A stretch of 64,000 bases of DNA from positions 1 through 64,000 of the forward strand of contig CAVBMG010000002.1 of the NCBI GenBank assembly GCA_963596435.1. Direction: 5' to 3'. The position numbers were made by a program, and so were the translations under genes. Origin of the DNA: COE1 sp963596435 (lineage in GTDB: Bacteria; Bacillota; Clostridia; Lachnospirales; Lachnospiraceae). Under the pieces are notes generated by a model, which did no database searches, was not told the origin of the DNA, and saw only the letters and a program-made list of their open reading frames with translations. Below are positions 18,131 to 26,951 of this stretch, piece after piece. Within the stretch, counting starts at the first letter, position 1. Every line of letters starts with the position of its first letter.

Positions 18131-18167
18131 CTTGGTTTTTTATACTGGGAAGTTCACGAACCAGTCC
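18131..18167 (-). ncRNA. preQ1-I riboswitch
   Basis: On the minus strand a five-pair P1 stem (ACUGG / CCAGU) encloses a 12-base loop starting UUC and ending in C. An AUAAAAAACCAAG tail follows and can fold back on the loop. Stem, loop length and A-rich tail match the preQ1-I class. Just downstream, CCA and ATCTC can pair with the GAGAT and TGG of the queK ribosome binding region, which suggests translational control. The element lies 43 bases before queK. Confidence 0.87.
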
Positions 18168-18241
18168 GAATGTGGTACATCCGATTTTGATAAATGCACG
18201 AATTGCAGTATATCACTTGGAGTTGGAGAATGCAAGACTTA

Positions 18242-18808
18242 CTATATATGAATCGCCATTTTGCTGACAACGGAGGCAAGCAGCTGTACTTCATCTTCGG
18301 GGGATCTGGGGCAGTCGTGGTAGATCCATTCCTCCAGAAGCCTTACAGCACCATACTGTACGAAGATGGAGACCGCTTTTTTCTCTTCTACATTCAGATC
18401 TTCGGGCAGCAGTCGGTAAACTGCCTGATTGAATTCTGGAAAAGACAGGCGTATATGGCTTACCAGGTCATAATTGTTCTGATTGATCAGCAGCTTTACA
18501 TATTCCTTGTGGTTCTTGATATACCATAATGCCTGAATGAGGCAGGCTGTGAAATCGCCGCCGGATTCGATTTCCTTTACAACGACACGATAGCCATTCT
18601 GAAGGTGTGCCTCGCCTATTTCATTCAACACATCGAACTGACTGCCGTAATGATTGTAGAAAGTAGTGCGGTTGACTTTGGCAGTCTGACATAGTTCGCG
18701 GATGGATATGGAATTGATATTCTGAGTCTTCAACATTTCAATCAGTGCATCCTGAAGCGACCGCTTCGTTGCTGCAATGCGCTGATTTGTCTTTTGATTT
18801 TCCAGCAT
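18242..18808 (-). CDS. TetR-family regulator
   Basis: The 188-residue protein has an N-terminal TetR helix-turn-helix (about residues 10-58, ISIRELCQTAKVNRTTFYNHYGS) and an all-helical ligand domain of the TetR_C type common in Clostridia. AAAGGA lies 9 bases before ATG 18808. It is divergent from a MATE efflux gene now reduced to fragments, the classic arrangement of an efflux repressor and its target. The target is broken here, so the regulator may act elsewhere or be drifting. Confidence 0.88.
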   Translation of the reverse strand: MLENQKTNQRIAATKRSLQDALIEMLKTQNINSISIRELCQTAKVNRTTFYNHYGSQFDVLNEIGEAHLQNGYRVVVKEIESGGDFTACLIQALWYIKNHKEYVKLLINQNNYDLVSHIRLSFPEFNQAVYRLLPEDLNVEEKKAVSIFVQYGAVRLLEEWIYHDCPRSPEDEVQLLASVVSKMAIHI

Positions 18809-18833
18809 GAGAGGAATCCTTTCTTTGAGTTTC

Positions 18834-18862
18834 TTGACTTATGTTTTCTTATATTCTACAAT
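18834..18862 (+). promoter_or_regulatory. Promoter of the MATE remnant
   Basis: TTGACT (18834-18839), a 17-base spacer and TACAAT (18857-18862) form an intact σA promoter, followed by an AAAGAAAGG ribosome binding site before ATG 18897. Confidence 0.65.
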
Positions 18863-18896
18863 ATCCGACACAAGAAAGAAAGGCATGGTTATAAAT

Positions 18897-19177
18897 ATGA
18901 ACGAAGACAAAGATTTTCTGTCAAAAGAGACAATTGGTAAGTTATTGCTGCGTCTTGCGATTCCAACAGTCGCAGCGCAGATCGGGAATGGTGGAGCACC
19001 CAGAGCGTCCATTATACTGACCATAGTCATGTACTTTGGTAACAGAACATTCCTGATGGCATTTAATTCTCTTGGAAAAGCCATTTCTTCTATAATATAG
19101 TTGCAGTTACTTTTACAGCGATTCTGTTTACATTCCAGTTCAGAAAAGCATTGAACCAGATAAGCGCCAATTCATAA
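18897..19177 (+). pseudogene. MATE efflux pump remnant
   Basis: The N-terminus is typical of MATE exporters (MNEDKDFLSKETIGKLLLRL, then AIPTVAAQ). It then jumps straight to GNGGAPRASI, a segment normally about 50 residues further on, and to an ILTIVMYFGNRTFLM stretch. After the stop codon at about 19100 another frame gives VAVTFTAILFTFQFRKAL to 19177, a typical C-terminal end. Intact MATE proteins have about 450 residues; here fewer than 100 remain. Multiple internal deletions plus a frameshift leave no function, though promoter and ribosome binding site are preserved. Confidence 0.8.
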
Positions 19178-19439
19178 AAAAACATATATTATCAGAATGA
19201 AGTTGCTAAATAATAGTTAATATTATAAAATGTATATAAACATTCTGAAATATATTCATGATTTTATGACACAGAGGGTTATTTTAGTGAAACAGACAAA
19301 GTTCAGTGTAAAATTAATTCTTTATTTTTGCAGCTGTATTGGATCTGCTTCATGCAATAGAAGAAATCGAGAAGCTGAATGAATCCATTCATCACTTTGA
19401 ATTGTAAGTCAGCTGGAAGATTGGAAGAGAGGACAACTT
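19178..19439. other. Intergenic region with possible coding remnant
   Basis: AT-rich and without a clear promoter. Around 19332-19406 an open stretch reads AVLDLLHAIEEIEKLNESIH and stops soon after. It resembles the end of a helical protein and may be debris. The AGAGAGGACA ribosome binding site of the next gene lies at its end. Confidence 0.35.
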
Positions 19440-20519
19440 ATGTCAGTCAGAATATTTGCTATGACTCATAAAAAATTTGATGTGCCGCCGGAACAGCTCT
19501 ATATTCCCATGCATGTGGGTCATGCCAATGCAAAACAGGAATATGGTTATATGGGAGATGATACGGGAGATAACATATCGAAACAGAATTGTTATTATGC
19601 AGAGTTGTCTGGTGTGTACTGGGTGTGGAAGAATTATACAGAAGTTGATTATGTGGGAATCTGCCATTATCGCAGATTCCTGACTAATGAAGCTGACAAA
19701 GTATTCACAGAAGAGCAATATGAAAGACTTCTACAGCAGTATGATATCATTACGACCAAAGAATTAGAGCTGCCTAATTCTTATCATTATGGATTTGGCG
19801 CACATCATAAGATAGAGACACTGGACGAGGCAGGAGAAATCATCAAAGAGCTGTATCCGGATTATTATGATAATTTCATCAGGCTGGTACATGGCAATAA
19901 AACATACTTTGGAAATATCATGGTCACATCCAAGCCATTATATGATGAATATTGTGAATGGCTTTTTACGATACTCTTTGAACTTCAGAAGCGTATTGAC
20001 CTCACCTTCGAGGATGATTATCACAGACGGGTATTTGGATTTATTTCTGAGTTTCTGCTTCTGGTATGGGTCAGAACCAGAGGACTTCGGGCATTGGAGT
20101 GCAGAGTTGCCATTATTGGAGATAAGACTGAGACTAGAGAGATTAAAGAGCAGATGGCAGTGTATTTTAGAAAGCAGGATGCAGCAGGTGCAAAAGAGTA
20201 TTTTGCACAATGCCTCAAGAACAGACCTGATGTACTGATGGAAGCATCAGATGTGACAGGAGAGTGTAAGTTATGCTTACAGGCAGTCTCTACGGCGAAT
20301 CTGGAGATGCAGGCTTATGGACACTGCTTTCTGGAACGTATCAGTGAATATGATGAAATCATAAGCTATTTTAGACATATCAATGATATTGTGGTCAGAA
20401 GAGGCAGACATGAGAGAATTGCAGAGGATGACAAATGGATAGGAAAATATGCTGTAACAGAGATTGCATTGTATGCAGCAGCAAGAATTTATGGCATTTC
20501 CAAAGAAATAGTGATATGA
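19440..20519 (+). CDS. DUF4422 putative glycosyltransferase
   Basis: The 359-residue soluble protein matches DUF4422, often found in capsule and exopolysaccharide loci. Hallmarks are IFAMTHKKFDVP at the N-terminus, GDNISKQNCYYAELSGVYWVWKN split over about residues 43-65, and VGICHYRRFL at about 73. The family has a GT-A-like fold and is thought to transfer sugars. The last 120 residues, rich in charged helices, extend beyond the core domain. GAGAGGAC lies before ATG 19440. No other polysaccharide genes are close by, so the acceptor is unknown. Confidence 0.85.
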   Translation: MSVRIFAMTHKKFDVPPEQLYIPMHVGHANAKQEYGYMGDDTGDNISKQNCYYAELSGVYWVWKNYTEVDYVGICHYRRFLTNEADKVFTEEQYERLLQQYDIITTKELELPNSYHYGFGAHHKIETLDEAGEIIKELYPDYYDNFIRLVHGNKTYFGNIMVTSKPLYDEYCEWLFTILFELQKRIDLTFEDDYHRRVFGFISEFLLLVWVRTRGLRALECRVAIIGDKTETREIKEQMAVYFRKQDAAGAKEYFAQCLKNRPDVLMEASDVTGECKLCLQAVSTANLEMQAYGHCFLERISEYDEIISYFRHINDIVVRRGRHERIAEDDKWIGKYAVTEIALYAAARIYGISKEIVI

Positions 20520-20577
20520 AGCCCTTTTCGAAAGAAACATAGGGTAGTTTGTGTGTTACGTAGAAAAGAGGGGAATT

Positions 20578-22746
20578 ATGGATTGGATATATACGCTTAT
20601 AAATATGGGTGGCATGTATATATGTTTTGCCTGTTGCATGATTGTTGCAGCACAGAGACCGTCCTATGGACAGAAGTATCTGCTGATGACGAATATATGT
20701 ACTTTTATTATTGCAGTTGCAGATGCATTGGAGTTTTTTGCATCAACGCAGGAGGCGGCATTGGCTGCGGTCAAAATGGCATATGTGGGTAAAACGCACA
20801 TTATGCTGTTTGGATTGCTCTTCGTTACCGGCTTTACGCAAGTGAAAATGAATAATAAGATAGCCTGGGCATTGGAATTTTACAATACAATTCTGCTGGC
20901 AACGGTGATGTCCTGTGAACACCATTCCTTATTTTATAATTCCATAACTTATAAGCTGCTGCCAAGTGGCAGAGGTGTACTGGTATTGGGAAAAGGCATT
21001 CTGTTCTATGCATGGGCAGCAGAAATGGTAATAGGAATTGTGGGTTACTGTCTGATTGCCCTAAAGGGTGGCGTATTAAAAGGCAGTAAAGAATCCAAGC
21101 TTCGGGGTACATTGATCTTCATGGCAGCTTTAATGCCTTTTGCATTGCTGCTGTTCTTTATGAGTGGCTTTTTACCTGATTTTGATCCCATGACGTTGGC
21201 AGCTACTGTAATGTCTATCTGCTTTCTGATAGCAGTCAAGAGATATGGACTGCTGGATGCAGTACAGCTTGCGCAGGAGAGCGTTCTGGAGGAAACCAAG
21301 GACGGACTGATCATTGTGGATGATAAACAGGACAGGATATTGTATATGAACCCTGTTGCAACGGCACTGCTGCCACAGCTTAAAGGTGAGAAAAAAGGAG
21401 AAATCATAGAAAAGCTGTTCAGCAGACAGGAGAATGTACTGGATCAGAACGGCAGGCATTATGAAATCCGTATTTCCCAGGTAACAGGAAACACTCATGG
21501 CAAGGAAGATAAAAATGTCCGTGCATATATCGCATGGATATTTGATATGACATTTATTGATCAATATACCAGTGAAATGATCAAGCTCAGGGAAAAATCT
21601 GAACAGGCGAGCATAGCCAAGACTAATTTCCTGACACATGTGTCACATGAAATAAGAACGCCGATGAATGCCATAGTAGGCTTCGCCAATATGGCACTGC
21701 GTACCAAAGATGTGAAAGTGATAGGCAGTTATCTTAAAAATATCAAAGAAGCGTCTAATACACTGCTGGATCTGATCAATGAGATTTTGGATATATCCAA
21801 GATAGAAAGTGGTAAGATGGAGCTTGTGGATGTGAATTATTCTTTTGAGAATATGACACAGGAAATCTGCTCTATGATGGGAGCACAGTCCGGCAGGGCA
21901 GGACTCGAACTGATTACCGATATAGACAAAGATATACCTAAGTGGCTATATGGTGACAGGGTAAAATTTCAGGAGATACTTACCAATCTGCTCAACAATG
22001 GCATCAAATATACAAAAGAGGGCAGCGTATCACTGCGGATTCATATGCGTGATAAAACAGAAGAACAGGTGATGCTTCATATCGAAGTTGAAGATACAGG
22101 AATTGGGATTGAGCAAAAGAATTTCCATCTGGTCTTTGGTAAATTTGAGCAGTTTGATCATAAGAAGAATTATCAGGTAGAAGGAAGTGGGTTAGGTTTA
22201 TCCATTGTTAAGAGCTTTGTAGAAATGATGGGTGGACATATTACTTTTGAGAGTGAGTATGGGAGGGGTACGAAGTTTATTGCAGATATCTGGCAGGGAA
22301 TCGGACACCGGGAGAAAACGGGTGACAAGGATAGTATTCCTGTGGATGAGAATATACAGATACAGCCCGGAAGAATACTGGTTGTAGATGATAACGAATT
22401 GAACTGTGATGTGGCGAAAGGCATTCTGGAATGCCTTGGAATGCAGGCAGAAGCGGTTCACTCTGCAAAGGAATGTATCACTTTGCTGGAAGAAGGACAA
22501 AGCTATGATATCATTTTCATGGATCATATGATGCCGGAGATGGATGGAGTGGAGGCACTGCATGAGATACGTTCAAAAGGCGGAGAGATTGCAGCAACCC
22601 CTATCGTACTGCTTACAGCCAATGCAGTAAGAGGAGTGAAAGAACAAATGATAGAAGAAGGCTTTGACAATTTCTTGTCAAAGCCTATAGATATCAGTGA
22701 ATTACGTGGAGTCCTGCTTCGATATCTGGGTGTGCGTCAGTCGTGA
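20578..22746 (+). CDS. Hybrid sensor histidine kinase / response regulator
   Basis: The 722-residue protein begins with a seven-helix membrane sensor (about residues 5-215, 7TM histidine-kinase N-terminal type). A PAS-like segment (about 235-335) follows. HisKA has His357 in THVSHEIRTPMNAIVGF, and HATPase carries the N and G boxes (NLLNNGIKYT, GSGLGLSIVK). A C-terminal receiver has Asp649 in IIFMDHMMPEMDG. There is no output domain or Hpt, so a partner is needed elsewhere. I chose ATG 20578, with GAGGGG 5 bases upstream. Its end overlaps the convergent phosphatase gene by 10 bases. Confidence 0.92.
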   Translation: MDWIYTLINMGGMYICFACCMIVAAQRPSYGQKYLLMTNICTFIIAVADALEFFASTQEAALAAVKMAYVGKTHIMLFGLLFVTGFTQVKMNNKIAWALEFYNTILLATVMSCEHHSLFYNSITYKLLPSGRGVLVLGKGILFYAWAAEMVIGIVGYCLIALKGGVLKGSKESKLRGTLIFMAALMPFALLLFFMSGFLPDFDPMTLAATVMSICFLIAVKRYGLLDAVQLAQESVLEETKDGLIIVDDKQDRILYMNPVATALLPQLKGEKKGEIIEKLFSRQENVLDQNGRHYEIRISQVTGNTHGKEDKNVRAYIAWIFDMTFIDQYTSEMIKLREKSEQASIAKTNFLTHVSHEIRTPMNAIVGFANMALRTKDVKVIGSYLKNIKEASNTLLDLINEILDISKIESGKMELVDVNYSFENMTQEICSMMGAQSGRAGLELITDIDKDIPKWLYGDRVKFQEILTNLLNNGIKYTKEGSVSLRIHMRDKTEEQVMLHIEVEDTGIGIEQKNFHLVFGKFEQFDHKKNYQVEGSGLGLSIVKSFVEMMGGHITFESEYGRGTKFIADIWQGIGHREKTGDKDSIPVDENIQIQPGRILVVDDNELNCDVAKGILECLGMQAEAVHSAKECITLLEEGQSYDIIFMDHMMPEMDGVEALHEIRSKGGEIAATPIVLLTANAVRGVKEQMIEEGFDNFLSKPIDISELRGVLLRYLGVRQS

Positions 22747-23468
22747 CGTTCATCGACAGAATCATAGGTCTCACAGAAGCGCGCCGAGAAGGACGGCTCT
22801 TCGTTGTTGGCATACAGGTGTGATATATCGCCGAAGCTGCTGATACGGAAGATTGCAGTTCCTTTCCGGCGTTCTTCTGTATAAACCGTAGTAACAGAAG
22901 TCGGGGCAGCGGCTGTATGATGCCATAGCAGCATAGGAGAGACATTCATCAGATGACTTAATAATACACATTCCAGTCCAAAATGGCAGAAGAATACGAT
23001 GGTATCCCGGTTAGCCTTCTCAACACGATAAATGTCATTTTCACGGACATAGCCATATTGGGCAAGCAGCCTGTCAAACTTATCAGTGACCCATTTATAT
23101 TCTATATCTACCTTGCCCTCCTTCATGACAGGATGCTGCATCCACAGATCACGACGATAGAACTCTTCTTCCTTTGTCCAGTCCTGCGGCAGCCAGTCCC
23201 AGGAAATCATGCGTCTATCGGATACATCAGGTCTTTGAATCGTGGGGGCAAATTCACGAAGCCAGTCACATTCTGTTGCGGTACGGTTCATTTTACGCAG
23301 TGTGCAGGAAGCGGTTGCCTTTGCACGGCCTAATGGGGAAACATAGAAGTCCCTGATTTTCATTTTGGAGATCCTTTCGGACAGAAGCTCTGCTTCACAC
23401 CAGCCCTTGGGAGTCAGTGAGTCCTGCTCATAGTCCGGATCACCATGACGGATAATTAATAATCTCAT
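22737..23468 (-). CDS. Histidine phosphatase family protein
   Basis: The 243-residue protein has the RHG motif at the very N-terminus (LLIIRHGDPDYEQDSLTPKG), a conserved SPLGRAKATA segment and a second catalytic His in FFCHFG. It belongs to the phosphoglycerate-mutase-like branch with a longer insert than cobalamin phosphatases; the substrate is unknown. I chose start 23468 (MRLLIIRHG) with AAGAGG upstream, because a longer frame to 23750 runs through low-complexity intergenic sequence. A CGTCA/TGACG hairpin lies at the tail-to-tail junction with the hybrid kinase. Confidence 0.9.
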   Translation of the reverse strand: MRLLIIRHGDPDYEQDSLTPKGWCEAELLSERISKMKIRDFYVSPLGRAKATASCTLRKMNRTATECDWLREFAPTIQRPDVSDRRMISWDWLPQDWTKEEEFYRRDLWMQHPVMKEGKVDIEYKWVTDKFDRLLAQYGYVRENDIYRVEKANRDTIVFFCHFGLECVLLSHLMNVSPMLLWHHTAAAPTSVTTVYTEERRKGTAIFRISSFGDISHLYANNEEPSFSARFCETYDSVDERHD

Positions 23469-23697
23469 AAGTGTTGACCTCTTTTCTTTCAGATTGTTTA
23501 TATAAAGTTTAACATATATTCTGACGATATAAAAGTGCTTGATAAGTATTTGTTGGTTTATGTTGAAACATACAGATTTTGATGGTAAAATGTCATAAAT
23601 GTTTTCGGGATAAACGATTCGCTGGGCGGATAAAGTGAGAAATCTTATATGACAGAGCGGAAAATTGTAAAGAGAGTAAAGAGAGAGTAAAATAATT

Positions 23698-24632
23698 ATG
23701 GAAATATTAGTGACAGGAAATATAAAATGGCTGGAGGAAGAGTTCTTCACCGTACTGGCAGAACAGAAAGAATTTGAGAAGCTGTTTTTTACCTATCATT
23801 TCAGTCTGGGGCACTGGGGCGAGTGGCATGTGAAATCCGGTGAAGGCATTGTTCCCATTCCGGAGGAATCTGTCTGTATGCAGTATGTAGACCAGTATGT
23901 AGAGGCTTTTCCAGATGTACAGCTTATGATGCGAAGACCGTTCCTTGGAGTAAAGGAGTATGGTCTTGGTGTCTATAATGATATGACAGGAGAGGCGGAA
24001 GACACCCGTGAATGGCTGGAATGGTTAGAGCAGGGTGGCGTGTATACAGAGCCTGCCAAGGCACATACCTTATATGCCATCTCTGATTTCTATAAAAAGG
24101 CAGCAGTAGGTGGAGAATTTACCAGTGCGAGATGCTGGGAAGAACTGCTGGTAACAGATATGGATACGACCAAAAGCCTGATCCGTCAGTCTCATATGAG
24201 CTTCATAGGACCTAAGGTTCCCCATGCATTAGAAGCGCCACAGTACCAGCAGGAAGCAGCAGTTATCCGGGAATTGCTCGGATATAAGCTTGGTATCAGT
24301 AAGGCAGTTGTGAAAAGAAACAGATTATCAGGCGTATGGAATATAGCTGTTACCTGGAACAATCAGGGAATCGCCCCATGTATGAGGACTGGTCTGTGTA
24401 CCTGTACTTCTATGATGAAGAGGGCAATTTCATAGAGAAACAGCTGTTGGATATGAAACTTTCGGATATTATGCCCGATATGAATCTGAGTGTACAGTGG
24501 AGCGGACACCTGTCTGATGATGTGGCAGGGATTCGCGTAGGAATCGAAGATCCCATGACAGGAGAAGCCGCGGTAACATTGAATAATGCAGGACAGGATA
24601 AGTATGTGACGATCTATTCTCCAAATTATTAA
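23698..24632 (+). pseudogene. DUF4832 protein, frameshifted and N-terminally short
   Basis: Frame one (23698-24435) encodes a DUF4832-like segment with LGHWGEWHVKSGEG and MMRRPFLGVKEYG. Near 24374-24377 a run of four Cs breaks the frame. Homology resumes in the next frame (GNRPMYEDWSVYLYFYDEEG) and runs to 24632. One extra C would restore a single reading frame of about 311 residues. The DUF4874-type N-terminal half usual in the family (over 450 residues in total) is missing. DUF4832 proteins often accompany glycosidases, and a GH35 gene follows. The frameshift could be a true mutation, a homopolymer error or a phase-variable tract. Confidence 0.72.
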
Positions 24633-24717
24633 TGCCATATGTAATTTATACAGTGGTAATCAGTTAAATATCTGTTATAATGAATAAGTATTGGATAAAA
24701 GAAAGAAGGATACAGGC

Positions 24718-26937
24718 ATGCGGATTCATATAGAACAGACACGACCACTGAAAATAAATACAAATATGGGTGGCAAAGATAAAGAGGGAAACACGTACGG
24801 AGTCAATAACCGTTATTTAACGAAGAATGGCAGGGCAATTCTGCCTGTTATGGGAGAGTTTCATTTCTCCAGATGGATGCCTGCGGAGTGGGAAGAAGCG
24901 ATTCTGAAAATGAAGGCAGGCGGTGTAGACATTCTGGCTACCTATGTATTCTGGAATCACCATGAAGAACACAAAGGAGAATGGGATTTTGGTGGAAGCA
25001 AGGACATCAGGGCATTTCTGGAGCTTTGTAAGAAGCTGGATATGCCGGTATGGCTTCGTATTGGACCCTGGGCACATGGTGAGGCAAGAAACGGCGGTTT
25101 CCCGGATTGGCTGGTAGCAGAGCTTGGACATAATGGTTTGGGCTATATAGAAGGAGCATCCAGGGAACATGAGACAAGAACAAATGATTCCTTATATATG
25201 CAGTATGTAGAGCAGTTCTGGACAAGACTTGCACAGGAGATCAAAGGTGAAATGTGTAAGGATGGAGGGCCTATTATTGGCATTCAGCTGGAGAATGAAT
25301 ATTGCCATGCAGGAGGACCTTCTGATAAAAGTCGTGGTGTAGAGCATATGAAGAGTCTCAAGAAGCTTGCCTTGAAGCTTGGATATGAAGTGCCATATTA
25401 TACAGCGACCGGCTGGGGTGGTGCGATTGTTCCGGAGGGAGAGACTCTGCCTGTACTGGGTGGATATGTCGATGCACCCTGGGCAGGGCATACCCATGAG
25501 ATGCCGGCGTGTGAGAACTTTCTGATGATGCCATTCAGACAGGATGAGAATATTGGAGCGGATCTTGCAATTGATCAGGGTGCGGACTGTACATTCTCCA
25601 AGGAAGACAATCCCTATCTTACAGCAGAGCTGGGGGGAGGACTTCAGGTGACAGCACTTAGAAGAACCTATCCATATCCTGAGGATATCCAGGCACAGGC
25701 ATGGTGTATGCTGGGAGCAGGAGCCAATCTGCTGGGCTATTACATGTATCATGGCGGTGTGAATCCTGATGGAAAAGACACCACATTACAGGAAGCCAGA
25801 GAGACGGGCTATTTCAATGATCTTCCGGTAAAGAGTTATGATTTTCAGACATGCATTCGTGAATCGGGACAGATTCATGACAGCTATCACAAGCTGAAAA
25901 TGCTGCACTTGATGATTCATGCCTTTGAAGAAGAACTGGCATCGGCAGTAGCCTTTTTCCCGGAGGAACAGCCACAGGATGCAGAAGATATGACAACGCC
26001 GAGAGTAAGCGTCCGTTACTGTGAAGAGACTAAAGGTGGATTTCTCTTTATCAACAATCATCAGAGACTGCGCCATATGCAGCCAATCCAGGGGCTGAAT
26101 GTAGAGATTACAGGAATTGGTCAGGAGCCGCTTGTATTGCATGATCTGTGCTGCGAGACGGACCAGTGTGCTGTAATTCCTTTTGGCTTGCAGATGGGAG
26201 AGAGCAGACTGATAAGCACCAATGCATCACTTCTTACCAGAATCGGCAGCAGGTATTTCTTCTATAATGATGATAATGGTCAAAAGCCGTATTTTGACTA
26301 TGAGGGCAAGCCTTATGACAATATTGTAGTTCTGAGCAGGGAAGATGCAGAGCATGCTTATGTATTTGGCAATAGACTGTATATTACGAAACATCCTTTG
26401 TACGAACAGGATGGTGTATTGTATCTGATAGCCGGTGAGGCAGAGGAGCGTGTGAGAATTTACGAAGAGACAGGAGAGCCTGCGGATATGTATGTCCTGC
26501 CACCAGAGATTATGACACAGGTGTCAGTTGCAACCAGGGAGACATCACAGACACAACCTCCTGCATATGCAATACAGAGTATACTGGAGCAGGAAAAGGC
26601 ACATAATGTCTGCAAAGTCTATGAATTACAGCTTACTTATGATAAAGTACGGGATGAATATGCAGATGATGCTTCAGAAGATTATTTGCAGGATGTATAT
26701 CTGACCATGAATTATGGCGGCAACAGGGCGCAGCTCTATCAGGATGGCAAATTGCTGACAGACTGGTTCTCAAATGGAGAGGACTGGACTGTGGCATTGA
26801 AGCGCTATGGATATCCTGAGAATCTGACACTGGTTGTTTATCCATATGAAGAAGAGGTATACTATGATCTGCAGCCAAGGAAAGGTTGTGAACTGCATGA
26901 GGCATCAGCCAGTGCAGTATATAAATTAGAAGTATAG
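24718..26937 (+). CDS. GH35 β-galactosidase
   Basis: The 739-residue enzyme has an N-terminal TIM barrel of family 35. The catalytic acid/base lies in GIQLENEY (Glu194) and the nucleophile in YLTAELGGG (Glu304). The characteristic PVMGEFHFSRWMPAEWEEAI and LRIGPWAHGEARNGGFPDWL segments are present. β-sandwich domains occupy the C-terminal half. There is no signal peptide, so it is cytoplasmic and works on imported galactosides. I chose ATG 24718 with GAAGGA 7 bases upstream. It is 14 bases from the peptidase gene downstream and may be cotranscribed. Confidence 0.92.
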   Translation: MRIHIEQTRPLKINTNMGGKDKEGNTYGVNNRYLTKNGRAILPVMGEFHFSRWMPAEWEEAILKMKAGGVDILATYVFWNHHEEHKGEWDFGGSKDIRAFLELCKKLDMPVWLRIGPWAHGEARNGGFPDWLVAELGHNGLGYIEGASREHETRTNDSLYMQYVEQFWTRLAQEIKGEMCKDGGPIIGIQLENEYCHAGGPSDKSRGVEHMKSLKKLALKLGYEVPYYTATGWGGAIVPEGETLPVLGGYVDAPWAGHTHEMPACENFLMMPFRQDENIGADLAIDQGADCTFSKEDNPYLTAELGGGLQVTALRRTYPYPEDIQAQAWCMLGAGANLLGYYMYHGGVNPDGKDTTLQEARETGYFNDLPVKSYDFQTCIRESGQIHDSYHKLKMLHLMIHAFEEELASAVAFFPEEQPQDAEDMTTPRVSVRYCEETKGGFLFINNHQRLRHMQPIQGLNVEITGIGQEPLVLHDLCCETDQCAVIPFGLQMGESRLISTNASLLTRIGSRYFFYNDDNGQKPYFDYEGKPYDNIVVLSREDAEHAYVFGNRLYITKHPLYEQDGVLYLIAGEAEERVRIYEETGEPADMYVLPPEIMTQVSVATRETSQTQPPAYAIQSILEQEKAHNVCKVYELQLTYDKVRDEYADDASEDYLQDVYLTMNYGGNRAQLYQDGKLLTDWFSNGEDWTVALKRYGYPENLTLVVYPYEEEVYYDLQPRKGCELHEASASAVYKLEV

Positions 26938-26951
26938 AAAAGAGGTTTAAG

